A stretch of 64,000 nucleotides of DNA, from contig CAVZIJ010000003.1 of assembly GCA_963775335.1 (NCBI GenBank), positions 1,736,001-1,800,000 on the forward strand, written 5' to 3'. This document shows positions 17,841 to 25,515 of the stretch, one piece after another. Each line of letters opens with the position of its first letter. The stretch's first letter is position 1. The notes beneath the pieces are model-generated. The model was not told the DNA's origin and searched no databases. It worked only from the letters and a program-made list of their open reading frames with translations. The stretch is from CAVQCX01 sp963775335. Lineage in GTDB: Bacteria > Pseudomonadota > Gammaproteobacteria > Chromatiales > Chromatiaceae. The translations under genes and the position numbers were made by a program.

Positions 17841-17964
17841 GCACATTGTATAAGCCGTCCTTGGCGCGACGCCGTCGTTACTTGCTGGCCCCAGCCCGGA
17901 CATCCTGTCCGGTCGTTCGCAGGGCTGCGTTTGTCCACTGGACAAACGGTCCCAGCTCACCCTC
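17841..17964 (-). repeat. Two-hairpin repeat, copy 2 (inside traD)
   Basis: It has the same layout as copy 1: GGTGAGC, GTTTGTCCAGTGGACAAAC (17929-17947, perfect 8-bp arms), CCGGACAGGATGTCCGG (17896-17912, 7-bp arms), then a tail ending near 17841. Confidence 0.75.
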
Positions 17965-18587
17965 GGTGATCAGCAGCTCGGCGAGCCGGGTCTTACCCAC
18001 CCGGGTGGTGCCGAGCACCAGCAGATGCCCGACCCGCTCGCCCAGCTCCATCCACACCGCCTGCTCCTCGGGCTCCACCCCGTGCAGGGTGGGCTTGCCG
18101 CCGACGGGCGGGAGCGGGCGCAGCGGGTTCCACCAGGCGCGGCAGCGCAGTACGACGGCGAGGAGCCCGAGAACTGGCCTCCCTTCCCAGGCGATCTCGA
18201 CCCGGCGGGCCCAGTCGTAGAGTGCGCCGGGCTGGATATAGCGCTGGACCTCGGGGCGAATCGTGTCGCGCAGGCGCTGGGTATGCTTCTGGGTCCAGCG
18301 AAAGCCCCGGCCGAGGAAGAGCTTGCGCCGGCTGAGCGGGATCTGGTCGGCGCGCAGGCGGTAAGTGGGCAGGCGGCGCAGGTTGCGCCGATAGCGCAGC
18401 ACCCGCCCGGCCTGGCGCAGCCGAACCACGCCGAGCACGACCAGCGCGGTCGCCGCCGCGTAGGCCACCCCCGGGGGCATCATCAGCGCCCAGGGCGCGA
18501 GCACCGCGATGGCGGCGGAGGCGAACGAGACGAGTGCGGACCAGAGTTCGACCGGCGGGCGAAGCAGCGCCTCGACCGGGTGACGGC

Positions 18588-18800
18588 TCATTGCTCGACG
18601 CCGTCCTTGGTGATCAAGACCGGATAGTGGGAGAGCCCCAGGGCCTGAGCGATGTCCGAGGCGGAGGCCGGCAGGATCGGCAGCCCCTCGGCCAGCCCCG
18701 CAATCGCGCGCAGGTCATCGGCAGTCTTGGCCTCCACCAGCATGCCGACCGCGCCGATCTCGGCGAGCCGGTCTCGGTGGCTCGCGAGCCACTGCCGGGA
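18588..18800 (-). pseudogene. C-terminal fragment of ICE protein TIGR03765 (PFL_4695)
   Basis: About 70 codons read SRQWLASHRDRLAEIGAVGM through LPILPASASDIAQALGLSHY and end PVLITKDGVEQ with a stop that overlaps the traD start as ATGA. This is the conserved end of the PFL_4695 family, a protein of roughly 200 residues. The N-terminal two thirds are absent; upstream sequence is non-coding and repeat-rich. It marks where the ICE operon was cut on this side. Confidence 0.75.
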
Positions 18801-19610
18801 TGGCGACCTGGCGGTCGGGGAGATGGAAGGGGGACCGGCGACCCGAGGGTGGACGGGTCAGGCTCGGTCCGCGACGCGTGATCCAGCAGGCGGACGCCTG
18901 CCGGTCGGCCCGTTCGCCTTTCGGCAAGGGGGACCCACCCTTGGTGCCACTGAACCGCAGTGGCCACGGATGAAATCGCACTTTCCCGGCAGTCTAGGAA
19001 CGCATCACTCGCCCGTCACCCCGAAAACCCGCCCCGGCACGGCGTCGATTCGGGCACCGGCGCAAGCCGCCCGCCAGGCCGATGGGCCTGTCATGCTGCT
19101 CGCTCCGGAGCATCGGCTCGCACTTCGGGGCAACGCCACCTGCCCACAGGGGCCCACAGGCGCCGCGCTCTGCGCGGCCCCGCCCTTGGCCTCGCGAGAG
19201 AGCGGCTCGCGAGACCGTCGCGGGCAGAACATGTGGACAGCTGGAATGGGTCGGCCGGAAAGGGCCGAGACAGCAAATATCGCACTGAGATTTTCTCGGC
19301 GCCGGTCGGCGACATCGTCGGCCCGGCGTGGGCGCCGACCCGGACAGTCCCCCTGCGGGAAGTCGCCGCGGCTACAGGTCGGCCAACGTGGAGCGGTACG
19401 CGAGGAGCAGCGAGCCAGATCCGCGGACCCTGACAAGTGCTACCCGTAGGGGTCCCGACGGCCCTGCGGGCCGGGGGATGACTCAGTTCTACCAACTCCG
19501 GAAATTCAGGAAGGCCAGACCTTATGGCTGCTTCGTGGTGTGGCTGACGTTTAACTCCGTTTGGACACCGACCGCCAGTCGTCAGACATTTCCACAAGAG
19601 TCGGGGCGAG
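18801..19610. other. Gene-free, hairpin-rich stretch
   Basis: No convincing coding sequence is seen. It contains the repeat at 18947-18979, an inverted repeat GGTCGGCG/CGCCGACC at 19307-19342 and other GC-rich palindromes. It joins the cut ICE operon to the zeta-toxin operon. A former oriT or an ICE intergenic zone is possible but unsupported. Confidence 0.4.
18947..18979. repeat. Short palindromic repeat, copy 1
   Basis: CCACTGAACCGCAGTGG followed by CCACGGATGAAATCGC. It is nearly identical to 25480-25510. The first half is a perfect hairpin with 6-bp arms. Confidence 0.6.
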
Positions 19611-20357
19611 TCAAATTACACCGGTATTCAACCGATAGAAGGTACTCTCAACTTGATGCCACCATGCCGGTGGAGATTCATCCTTGACGACCAACTTGCC
19701 ATTCTCAAAGAAAGCAATGTCCCAGTAAGTATCCAAGTCGTCCTCGCCGCGATCCTCGCTATTGTCGAAGAAGATCGCCAGTGTGGCGACACGGGCGCCG
19801 TGCGCGAAATTCAGCAGCACCCGCTCGTAACGAGCCTCGATCTTGTCCTCGCGAACATTGTGGCCGCCCTTGGCATGCCGGATGGCCACGCGCGCCTTGG
19901 ACAGTTCTATTGAATCGAGGCTGACGGCAATGAGCAGCACCAAATAGCCGCGGCGACGTGCTTCATCCATGAACCCAACTTTGTCCTGCTTGGGGTCGGA
20001 GAGCACTGTCTCGAAGCTGAAGTTGATCTCACGGTCGAGGTACTGCTGGCGCAAGCGGGCCGCTTCCTTCGCTGCACGTTCTTCGAACTCCTCTTTGGAA
20101 AGGCCGTGCTCTCCCAAATCGAGGGTGATGGCCTGCTCGATCTCATCCGGATTGAGGTGTTTCACCGAGAGGTCTGCGAGGGCGCCGGAGAAGCGCTCGC
20201 GGTAGATCGTGGTTTTGCCAGCGCCGTTATGCCCGGCGATCACCACCAGCAGGCGCCGGTCCTCTTCGGGGATCTCATGCAAGCGCGCCTGCAATCGCTC
20301 CAGAAAGATCTCAAGCGGACTCAGGTCGCGTCCCCTTTCGGCCTTTGCGCCCAGCAC
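19611..20357 (-). CDS. Zeta-toxin-family kinase
   Basis: This protein of about 248 residues has a P-loop kinase fold: Walker A VVIAGHNGAGKTTIYRER, the zeta-like NPDEI segment (HLNPDEIEQAI), FSFETVLSDP and the RRGYLVLLIAVSLDSIEL strand-helix. Zeta toxins phosphorylate UDP-N-acetylglucosamine and block wall synthesis; related proteins use other substrates. A GTG start at 20357 is chosen because GGAGG lies 5 bp upstream. The gene overlaps the upstream HTH gene by 47 bp, so the two are translationally coupled. The upstream gene is the likely antitoxin. A canonical epsilon antitoxin is absent. Confidence 0.8.
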   Translation of the reverse strand: MLGAKAERGRDLSPLEIFLERLQARLHEIPEEDRRLLVVIAGHNGAGKTTIYRERFSGALADLSVKHLNPDEIEQAITLDLGEHGLSKEEFEERAAKEAARLRQQYLDREINFSFETVLSDPKQDKVGFMDEARRRGYLVLLIAVSLDSIELSKARVAIRHAKGGHNVREDKIEARYERVLLNFAHGARVATLAIFFDNSEDRGEDDLDTYWDIAFFENGKLVVKDESPPAWWHQVESTFYRLNTGVI

Positions 20358-21048
20358 CCAGGCCTCCGAACGCGCCAGCGAGCGCGGTTGCGGCCTGGGT
20401 CGCACGCTCACCCTCCTCGCGCCGCCTGTCTGCCGTGCTGGCGGCGAGCGCCTTATAGGCAGCTTGCAGGGCATCGAGATTGAGCTGGGGGTCTTTGAGA
20501 AGGTCAAGCACGGTGTTGCTGGTGGGCAGGAGCGCATGAAGCCAGCGCCCCTTTAGCGGAGGGTGGCTCTGCCAGGATTGCGCCGCTCCGTAGAGTTGCT
20601 TGATGCGGTCGCGATTCTCGTGGGAGCGCACCTGCTCCATGTCGGTAAGCTTCATCCACTGATAGGCCGTCTGCCGCGTGATGCCGAAAACCTCGGCGGT
20701 CTCGGTGATGTTCAGGCCGAAGACGGCACGCACTCCGTCCAGAGCGAACGCCGGGGAGAGCACGACGGGTGGCAGCGCGGCTCCAAGGTTGAGCTCTGTC
20801 GCCGCCGGGGCTCCCGGGGGGTCGATCTGATTCTTGGTTATAACGATGCAGAAGCCGGTCGTCGCCGAATGGCCTTCCCGCGAATATGGAGTGGCGCGGT
20901 TCAACAGCCCCCACACGCGCGGAACTCCTCGAAAAGGGGCAGACTGCTCCTCGACGATTACGCTTCCGGTCCCTTCGCTATAGAGGTTACGCATAGCACC
21001 CTGACGGGGCGCGAAATCACAGCTGGCCAGTGCTTGTGAATTGTACAC
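20311..21048 (-). CDS. HTH protein, probable antitoxin/regulator of the zeta toxin
   Basis: This 245-residue protein has a GTG start at 21048 with GGAG 7 bp upstream, 10 bp after the TIGR04255 gene. A helix-turn-helix lies around residues 110-135 (ITETAEVFGITRQTAYQWMK), followed by an alpha-helical C-terminal part (LLPTSNTVLDLLKDPQLNLD). The N-terminal 100 residues are not recognised. Its position immediately before and overlapping the zeta toxin suggests it neutralises the toxin and autoregulates the operon. This follows from gene order, not from a proven family role. Direct repeats of ATCATACAC in the shared promoter region are candidate binding sites. Confidence 0.6.
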   Translation of the reverse strand: MYNSQALASCDFAPRQGAMRNLYSEGTGSVIVEEQSAPFRGVPRVWGLLNRATPYSREGHSATTGFCIVITKNQIDPPGAPAATELNLGAALPPVVLSPAFALDGVRAVFGLNITETAEVFGITRQTAYQWMKLTDMEQVRSHENRDRIKQLYGAAQSWQSHPPLKGRWLHALLPTSNTVLDLLKDPQLNLDALQAAYKALAASTADRRREEGERATQAATALAGAFGGLGAGRKGRKGTRPESA

Positions 21049-21058
21049 TCTCGTCTCC

Positions 21059-21874
21059 TTATGCCGGCTGGCCCGACCACTCGGCCTCGGCTTCTAGCGT
21101 AATAATACGTCTAAATGCCGTGCAGATATCGTCGCGAAGCAGCTGAAATTCATCTGCGATTTCTGCCGCCTGCAACCGGCGGGAATCTACGCGCCAGCGG
21201 TCGATATCCAGAACTGCCGATGGCCCTTCAACGTGCTTCTTCAACAAGACTGGAGGCAACAGGACCGAATCATCGAGATCGGGCGGCAGGGAAGGTGGCG
21301 CAAAGCCCCGCCCAAACTGGACACGCATCGCCCCATCGGACTCTCGGGGGTATTCGTGACTCATGAAGGCCGTTTGAGCGACTTCGCCGAAGACTTGGGT
21401 CAAGTGGCCGAATCCGTCCTTGAAGTAGTCCTCGGGCTCCTTCCCGGTGGTGGGAATGATGAAGTCCACGTAGCGCAAGCCTAGCCGCTGCACCTTGACG
21501 GCTCCCGTGGCGCACAGGCAGTCCAGCATGGACCGCCATTCCGCAAGGAAGTGCGGCGAATCCTCGTAGAGGGACGTGGTATAGGTCATTACCCCGTCCT
21601 GAAGACGCAAAGCACGGCGATTGTCGTCGCTACGCAGCTCACGGCCGACCTCGTTTGGCTTGGATTCCATTGCTGGGCTAGGCATGTTGCTGAATACAAG
21701 CGTCGCTTGGCGCACGGCTTTCATGGCAGGAAAGCGCTCGCCCAGGGCAGCCTTGAGGCGCGCCGCAATCTCCTTGTACTCGGTATCGATTTCGGGATCA
21801 AAACGAACTTGTGCCAGCACAAGGGCCAACGGCGCATTGGGCCACTTGCCCAGCGCCCGCTCGGGATTGCTCAC
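21059..21874 (-). CDS. TIGR04255-family protein
   Basis: This 271-residue protein starts at GTG 21874 behind AGGAGG. It begins SNPERALGKWPNAPLALVLA and contains QVRFDPEIDTEYKEIAARLK, RLGLRYVDFI and GPSAVLDIDRW, the strongly patterned core of TIGR04255, a sporadic family of unknown biochemical role often found on accessory DNA. It is the first gene of a three-gene operon with the HTH protein and zeta toxin, with tight spacing throughout. It faces the ubiquitin-like operon across a 170-bp divergent promoter region. No catalytic motif is evident. Confidence 0.75.
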   Translation of the reverse strand: MSNPERALGKWPNAPLALVLAQVRFDPEIDTEYKEIAARLKAALGERFPAMKAVRQATLVFSNMPSPAMESKPNEVGRELRSDDNRRALRLQDGVMTYTTSLYEDSPHFLAEWRSMLDCLCATGAVKVQRLGLRYVDFIIPTTGKEPEDYFKDGFGHLTQVFGEVAQTAFMSHEYPRESDGAMRVQFGRGFAPPSLPPDLDDSVLLPPVLLKKHVEGPSAVLDIDRWRVDSRRLQAAEIADEFQLLRDDICTAFRRIITLEAEAEWSGQPA

Positions 21875-21924
21875 GGTCGTACCTCCTAATTGTATGCGTG
21901 GGGTACCGTCTCGATCTTGCCTCA

Positions 21925-21987
21925 ATCATACACATTAGTTGACATTCTGGGGAATTCAATTGTACTATTCGACACACTATCATACAC
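21925..21987 (+). promoter_or_regulatory. Divergent promoter region with direct repeats
   Basis: TTGACA (21939-21944), 18 bp, then TACTAT (21963-21968) form a sigma-70-like promoter for the ubiquitin-like operon. ATCATACAC occurs at 21925-21933 and again at 21979-21987, bracketing it. These repeats may be operator sites for the HTH protein encoded on the other strand. Confidence 0.5.
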
Positions 21988-22044
21988 TCCGTGAAAGGCG
22001 GCAATGTATGGTGGGCAATCACCCAAGCGCATAAGGAAAATTGA

Positions 22045-22315
22045 AATGAGCAATTCCAACGGTAGTCAGGTTCCCGGTCAGAACAAGACCGTCACCATCA
22101 TCGTCAATGGCCGCCCCCGTGAGGTGACCGGAAAATCGATTTCCTACGAAGAGGTCGTCCAGCTGGCCTACCCGGACGATCCGTCGAACCAGAACACCGA
22201 CTTCACGGTCGCCTATGCCAACCCTCACGGGAGGGATGGCGAACTGGTCGCCGGGCAGGAAGTCCATTTGAAAGAAGGGATGGTGTTCAATGTCACCAAG
22301 ACCAATCGTTCTTGA
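22045..22315 (+). CDS. Multiubiquitin-domain (beta-grasp) protein
   Basis: This 90-residue protein has a disordered start (MSNSNGSQVPGQNK) and one ubiquitin-like beta-grasp unit of the bacterial Multi_ubiq type: KTVTIIVNGRPREVTGKSIS, YEEVVQLAYP and EGMVFNVTKTNRS. Only one unit is present, although many family members have several. It lacks a C-terminal diglycine, ending in Arg-Ser, so conjugation like eukaryotic ubiquitin is not guaranteed. AAGGAAA precedes the start. The E1-like gene overlaps its end by 26 bp, so the two are expressed together. Such proteins are known partners of bacterial E1-like systems. Confidence 0.85.
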
Positions 22316-23516
22316 TCCCGACATCCAGGCCCTTCAGGACGAGGGGTTGAGCGTCGAGGTGGTGCAGGGGCACCTGTTGGTTCATCAGGTGCCCTACGTC
22401 AATGCGGGTGGGAAGGTGGCACGCGGCATCATGGTCACCGATCTGTCCGGTAACGTCGGTGCACTCGGAAGACCGCCCAACCATCAGATCTGGTTCGTGG
22501 GCGAGTTTCCCTGCTACACCAACGGCAAGCCGATCCGATCGCTCAACCGCACTGAAGATCGACGCGACCTCTGGCCAGGCTTTACCGTGGATCACCGCTT
22601 CTCCAGCAAGCCCGAGGGACAACCGGATTTTCCGCTTACCTACTCGGCCAAGATCCGCCACTATCTCTCGCTGATCACCCCGGAGGCCAAGGCTGTTGAG
22701 CCGGATGCGACGCCGTACGTGTTGGAACCCGTAGTTTCGTTCGACCCGGAACAGATCTTCAACTACTGGGACACCGCCTCGACCCGTGCCGGCATCCTGG
22801 CCGCGACGGCGAAACTCACACAACACCGCGTGGCTGTCGTCGGCCTTGGGGGGACCGGCAGCTATGTCCTCGACCTGATGGCCAAGACGCCCGTGCGCGA
22901 AATCCACCTCTTCGATGGCGACCAGTTCGAGCAGCACAGCGCCTTCCGCGCCCCCGGCGCCGCGTCGATTGAGGAAATCGCCGCCAAATTGCCAAAGGTC
23001 GAATACTTCGCCGCCATCTACGCCAGGATGCGCAAGGGTATCCATCCGCACCCGGTTTACCTTGATGATGAGAACCTATCCGAACTGGACAACTTCGATT
23101 TCGTGTTCCTGTGTGTCGACAAGGGTGGTGTACGCGGAATGTTGGGCGAATACCTAATCGCACATGGCATCCCGTTTGCCGACACCGGGATGGAGCTGAC
23201 CATGTTGCCCGAGGCGAACGCCATTCTGGGCACCTGCCGGGCGACCCTGTGCACTGCGGGGAAATCGGACCATTTCGGCCGGCATGCGCCGCAAAGCGAT
23301 GCGCCAGGAGATGATCTCTACCGCAGTAACATCCAAGTGGCGGACATGAACATGCTCAATGCCGTCCTCGCCGTCCAGTTGTGGAAGAAGCATTGCACGT
23401 TCTACCTCGACCACTGGCGACCCCATCACCACACCTATTCGATTGACTCCGCCTCCCTGACGCGCAGCGAAACACTCAACCTCCGGCCCCATGAAGATCA
23501 AACAGATCAGGCCTAA
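22290..23516 (+). CDS. E1-like enzyme: DUF6791 plus ThiF adenylyltransferase domain
   Basis: This 408-residue protein has an N-terminal domain (about 1-170: GHLLVHQVPYVNAGGKVARG, FSSKPEGQPDFPLTYSAKIR) matching DUF6791 and a ThiF/E1 Rossmann domain from about 175. Seen there are the ATP-binding VAVVGLGGTGSYVLDLMAK, the acidic LFDGDQFEQHSAFRAPGA segment with the conserved Asp and Arg, and a Cys pair in GTCRATLC. It would adenylate the C-terminus of a ubiquitin-like protein or a related substrate. The gene overlaps both neighbours (26 bp each), so the three form one translational unit. No separate E2-type or JAB gene lies beside it. Confidence 0.85.
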   Translation: MSPRPIVLDPDIQALQDEGLSVEVVQGHLLVHQVPYVNAGGKVARGIMVTDLSGNVGALGRPPNHQIWFVGEFPCYTNGKPIRSLNRTEDRRDLWPGFTVDHRFSSKPEGQPDFPLTYSAKIRHYLSLITPEAKAVEPDATPYVLEPVVSFDPEQIFNYWDTASTRAGILAATAKLTQHRVAVVGLGGTGSYVLDLMAKTPVREIHLFDGDQFEQHSAFRAPGAASIEEIAAKLPKVEYFAAIYARMRKGIHPHPVYLDDENLSELDNFDFVFLCVDKGGVRGMLGEYLIAHGIPFADTGMELTMLPEANAILGTCRATLCTAGKSDHFGRHAPQSDAPGDDLYRSNIQVADMNMLNAVLAVQLWKKHCTFYLDHWRPHHHTYSIDSASLTRSETLNLRPHEDQTDQA

Positions 23517-23961
23517 ATACCTCGAGTTCATTCCGGAGCACCTCGAGGAAGGCTTTCTCTACATCAGCGAGCGATACCGCACGGCTGTTCATAAGTGCTG
23601 TTGCGGATGCGGGCAGGAAGTAGTGACGCCGCTGTCGCCGGCGGAATGGTCGGTGAAGGGAATTGGCGGTCGTGTATCGCTGTGGCCGTCGATCGGCAAC
23701 TGGAGTTATCCCTGTCGCTCGCACTACATGATAAGGGACGGCCGCGTACTGGAAGCAAAGGCAATGACGGAGCGAGAGATTCAGTGGGTGAAAGCGAATG
23801 ATCGCGCCGACAAAATCGCCCAAATCCGCCGTACGAATCACGCTAAAGAGGCGGCCGCGCTGGTTGCAAAGCCGAGCGCCAAAATTGCGCTTACTCCCGA
23901 ATGGCAACCAAGTATGAGCTGGCTGCAGCACGTGATTCGATGGTGGAAGTCACTTTGGTGA
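23491..23961 (+). CDS. DUF6527-family protein
   Basis: This 156-residue protein matches the DUF6527 family. A metal-binding cluster HKCCCGCGQEVVTPLSP is followed by PSIGNWSYPCRSHYMIRDGR, giving four or more conserved Cys plus a His. The C-terminal 50 residues are basic and end WLQHVIRWWKSLW, possibly membrane-peripheral. The family is repeatedly encoded after multiubiquitin and DUF6791-ThiF genes. It may replace the E2 or peptidase step, but its biochemical role is not established. Its start overlaps the E1 gene end by 26 bp. Confidence 0.8.
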   Translation: MKIKQIRPKYLEFIPEHLEEGFLYISERYRTAVHKCCCGCGQEVVTPLSPAEWSVKGIGGRVSLWPSIGNWSYPCRSHYMIRDGRVLEAKAMTEREIQWVKANDRADKIAQIRRTNHAKEAAALVAKPSAKIALTPEWQPSMSWLQHVIRWWKSLW

Positions 23962-24134
23962 AGCGCCCCGACTTTTTTGGAAATGTCTGAGGACTGCTTC
24001 GCCCCCCATAGCAATCGACGTTCTAAGCGACATCGAACGTCAGCAATGGCCGAACTCGGACGTGTGGCTTGCGGGGAGAGGAGCCACTTTAACCCAAGTG
24101 GCCAGGGGAAAATGCCGGGCTGTCCGGGTGCGTG

Positions 24135-24693
24135 TCAGTCCTCGTTCCGAAGCAGGATCGTGATGACCGGCTCCCCGTCGGCGCCGGGCCCAACCATCAT
24201 CTTCAGGCTGGTGGGCTTCGCCTGTTTCGAGTGCCCATCGCGCGGGACGCGGTAGAGCGAGTAGTGAAGCCAGGCGCCGCCGCCGACGCGGGTGCGCAGG
24301 GCGTGGACGCCCAGGAACAGCACGTCCCAAAGGCGTCCGGCCTCATCCTGGTGGACTTGGCGGGCGTTGTCGGCCTCGCTCCAGGCCACGCAGTCCTCCC
24401 AGGCCGGGGGGGGTGAGTGCCACCGGCCAACGGTAGCCGGCCTTCTGGGCGAGGCGGTTGTCCAGGACGAAGCAGCCGAACAGCTCGTTCTTGTGCTCGG
24501 CGAGCTTGAGACGCAGATAGGCCCGGGTGTCGTCAGGGCTGCAGAGGACACAGCGGGTGCGGTGGCGCTGGGCCAGGATGGTGAGCGCGAGCGCGATCAG
24601 CGAGCGCTTCTCCGCCGGGCTGAGCGCGGCGGGCTTGAGATCGGCGAAGCGGTCCGCGCCGGGATAGAGATCGGGGAATACCCCTTCGGTCAT
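24135..24693 (-). pseudogene. Chimera of RadC-like N-terminus and DUF6573-like C-terminus
   Basis: From ATG 24693 the first roughly 80 residues match RadC/JAB proteins of ICEs (RCVLCSPDDTRAYLRLKLAE, ELFGCFVLDNR). At about 24450 the sequence changes to the ICE family DUF6573 (GYRWPVALTPPAWEDCVAW, then ARQVHQDEAGRLWDVLFLG and ITILLRNED at the end). A frameshift in a run of eight G near 24405-24413 also separates the halves. The JAB catalytic HxH and Asp of RadC are lost. As with the fusion at 1-2402, a deletion has joined two ICE genes. It is probably inactive. Confidence 0.75.
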
Positions 24694-24768
24694 GGCAGGT
24701 CTCCTTGAGATGAAGAAAGGGAGCCCTGCCCGCTCGGGGAAGGCACTCCCCGCGGGGTGGAAGGGGGA

Positions 24769-24789
24769 CCGGGTGAGGAGCTCACCCGG
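24769..24789. repeat. Perfect hairpin between ICE genes
   Basis: CCGGGTGAG/CTCACCCGG with a GAG loop, lying 13 bp past the STY4534 gene stop. No T-run follows on the minus strand, so rho-independent termination is uncertain. A related GCTCGGGGAAGG motif occurs both here (about 24735) and at 25247. Confidence 0.5.
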
Positions 24790-24801
24790 TCTGAGGACGG
24801 A

Positions 24802-25200
24802 CTACGCAGCCTGCTCGGTGATGAACGGCTCCCCGTCGACCTTCGCCCAACTGATGCGAAGGAGTCGGGCCTTGAGGCTGACACCGATCTCGCCGGCCTT
24901 GGCACCGTTCTTGTGGGTGAATCGCTCGGCATACAGATCGCTGAGCGTGAACCCGACGAGCACCCGCAGCTTGCCCTCGACGGCCGGCTGGAGCTCCCGC
25001 ACGATCTTCTGTGCCTCCTCGCCGGACACGCGGCACTCCAAGTGCGTATACAGGACGTTGTCGACGCTGCCCCGCAGGGCGGCGAGGGTGACGCTCAGGA
25101 AGGGCTCGCCCTCCTTGGGGGTCACCTGCCGGACCCGGTTGAGATACCCGATGCCGGTGGTGTGGAGATCGAAGTACTTGGCTCGCTCTGGCTTGGACAT
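24802..25200 (-). CDS. STY4534-family ICE replication protein (DUF3577)
   Basis: This 132-residue protein starts at ATG 25200 behind GGAGAAAG. KYFDLHTTGIGYLNRVRQV, CRVSGEEAQKIVREL, KLRVLVGFTLSDLY and GVSLKARLLRISWAKVDGEP match DUF3577, a single-strand-binding-like protein common in SXT/PFGI-type ICEs. The frame extends upstream to 25347, but that part lies in the two-hairpin repeat and is not family-like. The coding sequence looks intact. It lies among ICE relics. Confidence 0.85.
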   Translation of the reverse strand: MSKPERAKYFDLHTTGIGYLNRVRQVTPKEGEPFLSVTLAALRGSVDNVLYTHLECRVSGEEAQKIVRELQPAVEGKLRVLVGFTLSDLYAERFTHKNGAKAGEIGVSLKARLLRISWAKVDGEPFITEQAA

Positions 25201-25267
25201 GGCTTTCTCCTTGATCAAAGGACGACGCCGGAGAGAGCCCGCCCCGCTCGGGGAAGGGTCCCCGGCA

Positions 25268-25390
25268 GGGTGAGTCGAGCGCGCTTGTCCGGTGGACAAA
25301 CGCAGCTCGGCGAACGACCGGACAGGACGTTCCGGGCTGTTAGTCAATCAACGCGCTCCGGTCTCGCCACGGATGGCAAGACAAACTGCG
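25268..25390 (+). repeat. Two-hairpin repeat, copy 3 (intergenic)
   Basis: It has GGGTGAG, TTGTCCGGTGGACAA (25285-25299), CCGGACAGGACGTTCCGG (25318-25335) and a tail aligning with copies 1 and 2 (TCTCGCCACGGATGGC). It lies on the opposite strand to the traD copies, between STY4534 and the ParM remnant. Confidence 0.65.
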
Positions 25391-25479
25391 AATCGGAGCC
25401 CTTGACTGACGGGATTGGAAGTTGAGCCGACGGCTTGCGCCGCGGGCACCTGTTGCACGGTCCGAAGGTGCCTCGTTCG

Positions 25480-25510
25480 TCACTGAGCCGCAGTGACCAC
25501 GGATGAAGCC
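25480..25510. repeat. Short palindromic repeat, copy 2
   Basis: TCACTGAGCCGCAGTGA followed by CCACGGATGAAGCCG. It is a near-copy of 18947-18979, and sits at the end of the ParM remnant. Confidence 0.6.
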
Positions 25511-25515
25511 GTTGC

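Larger units (their letters stand above)
16266..18591 (-). pseudogene. traD: Conjugative coupling protein TraD (SXT/TOL type), broken by two repeat insertions
   Basis: Three in-order pieces are visible. The N-terminus (18591 to about 17965) has membrane helices and Walker A GTTRVGKTRLAELL. The ATPase core (about 17840 to 16665) runs from KGDADLLRRVYAEAKRAG to SVSGVDDSSDPGSGVDF. The C-terminus (about 16545 to 16266) runs from PVLTPAELVALPKGQAFALL to the stop. A related sequence of about 125 bp with two hairpins interrupts the gene at both joints (16537-16664 and 17841-17964). At the first joint the expected IVFDP segment before KGDADLL is lost too. TraD would pump relaxosome DNA into the channel; this copy cannot. 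The start overlaps the TIGR03765 stop as ATGA. Confidence 0.85.
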
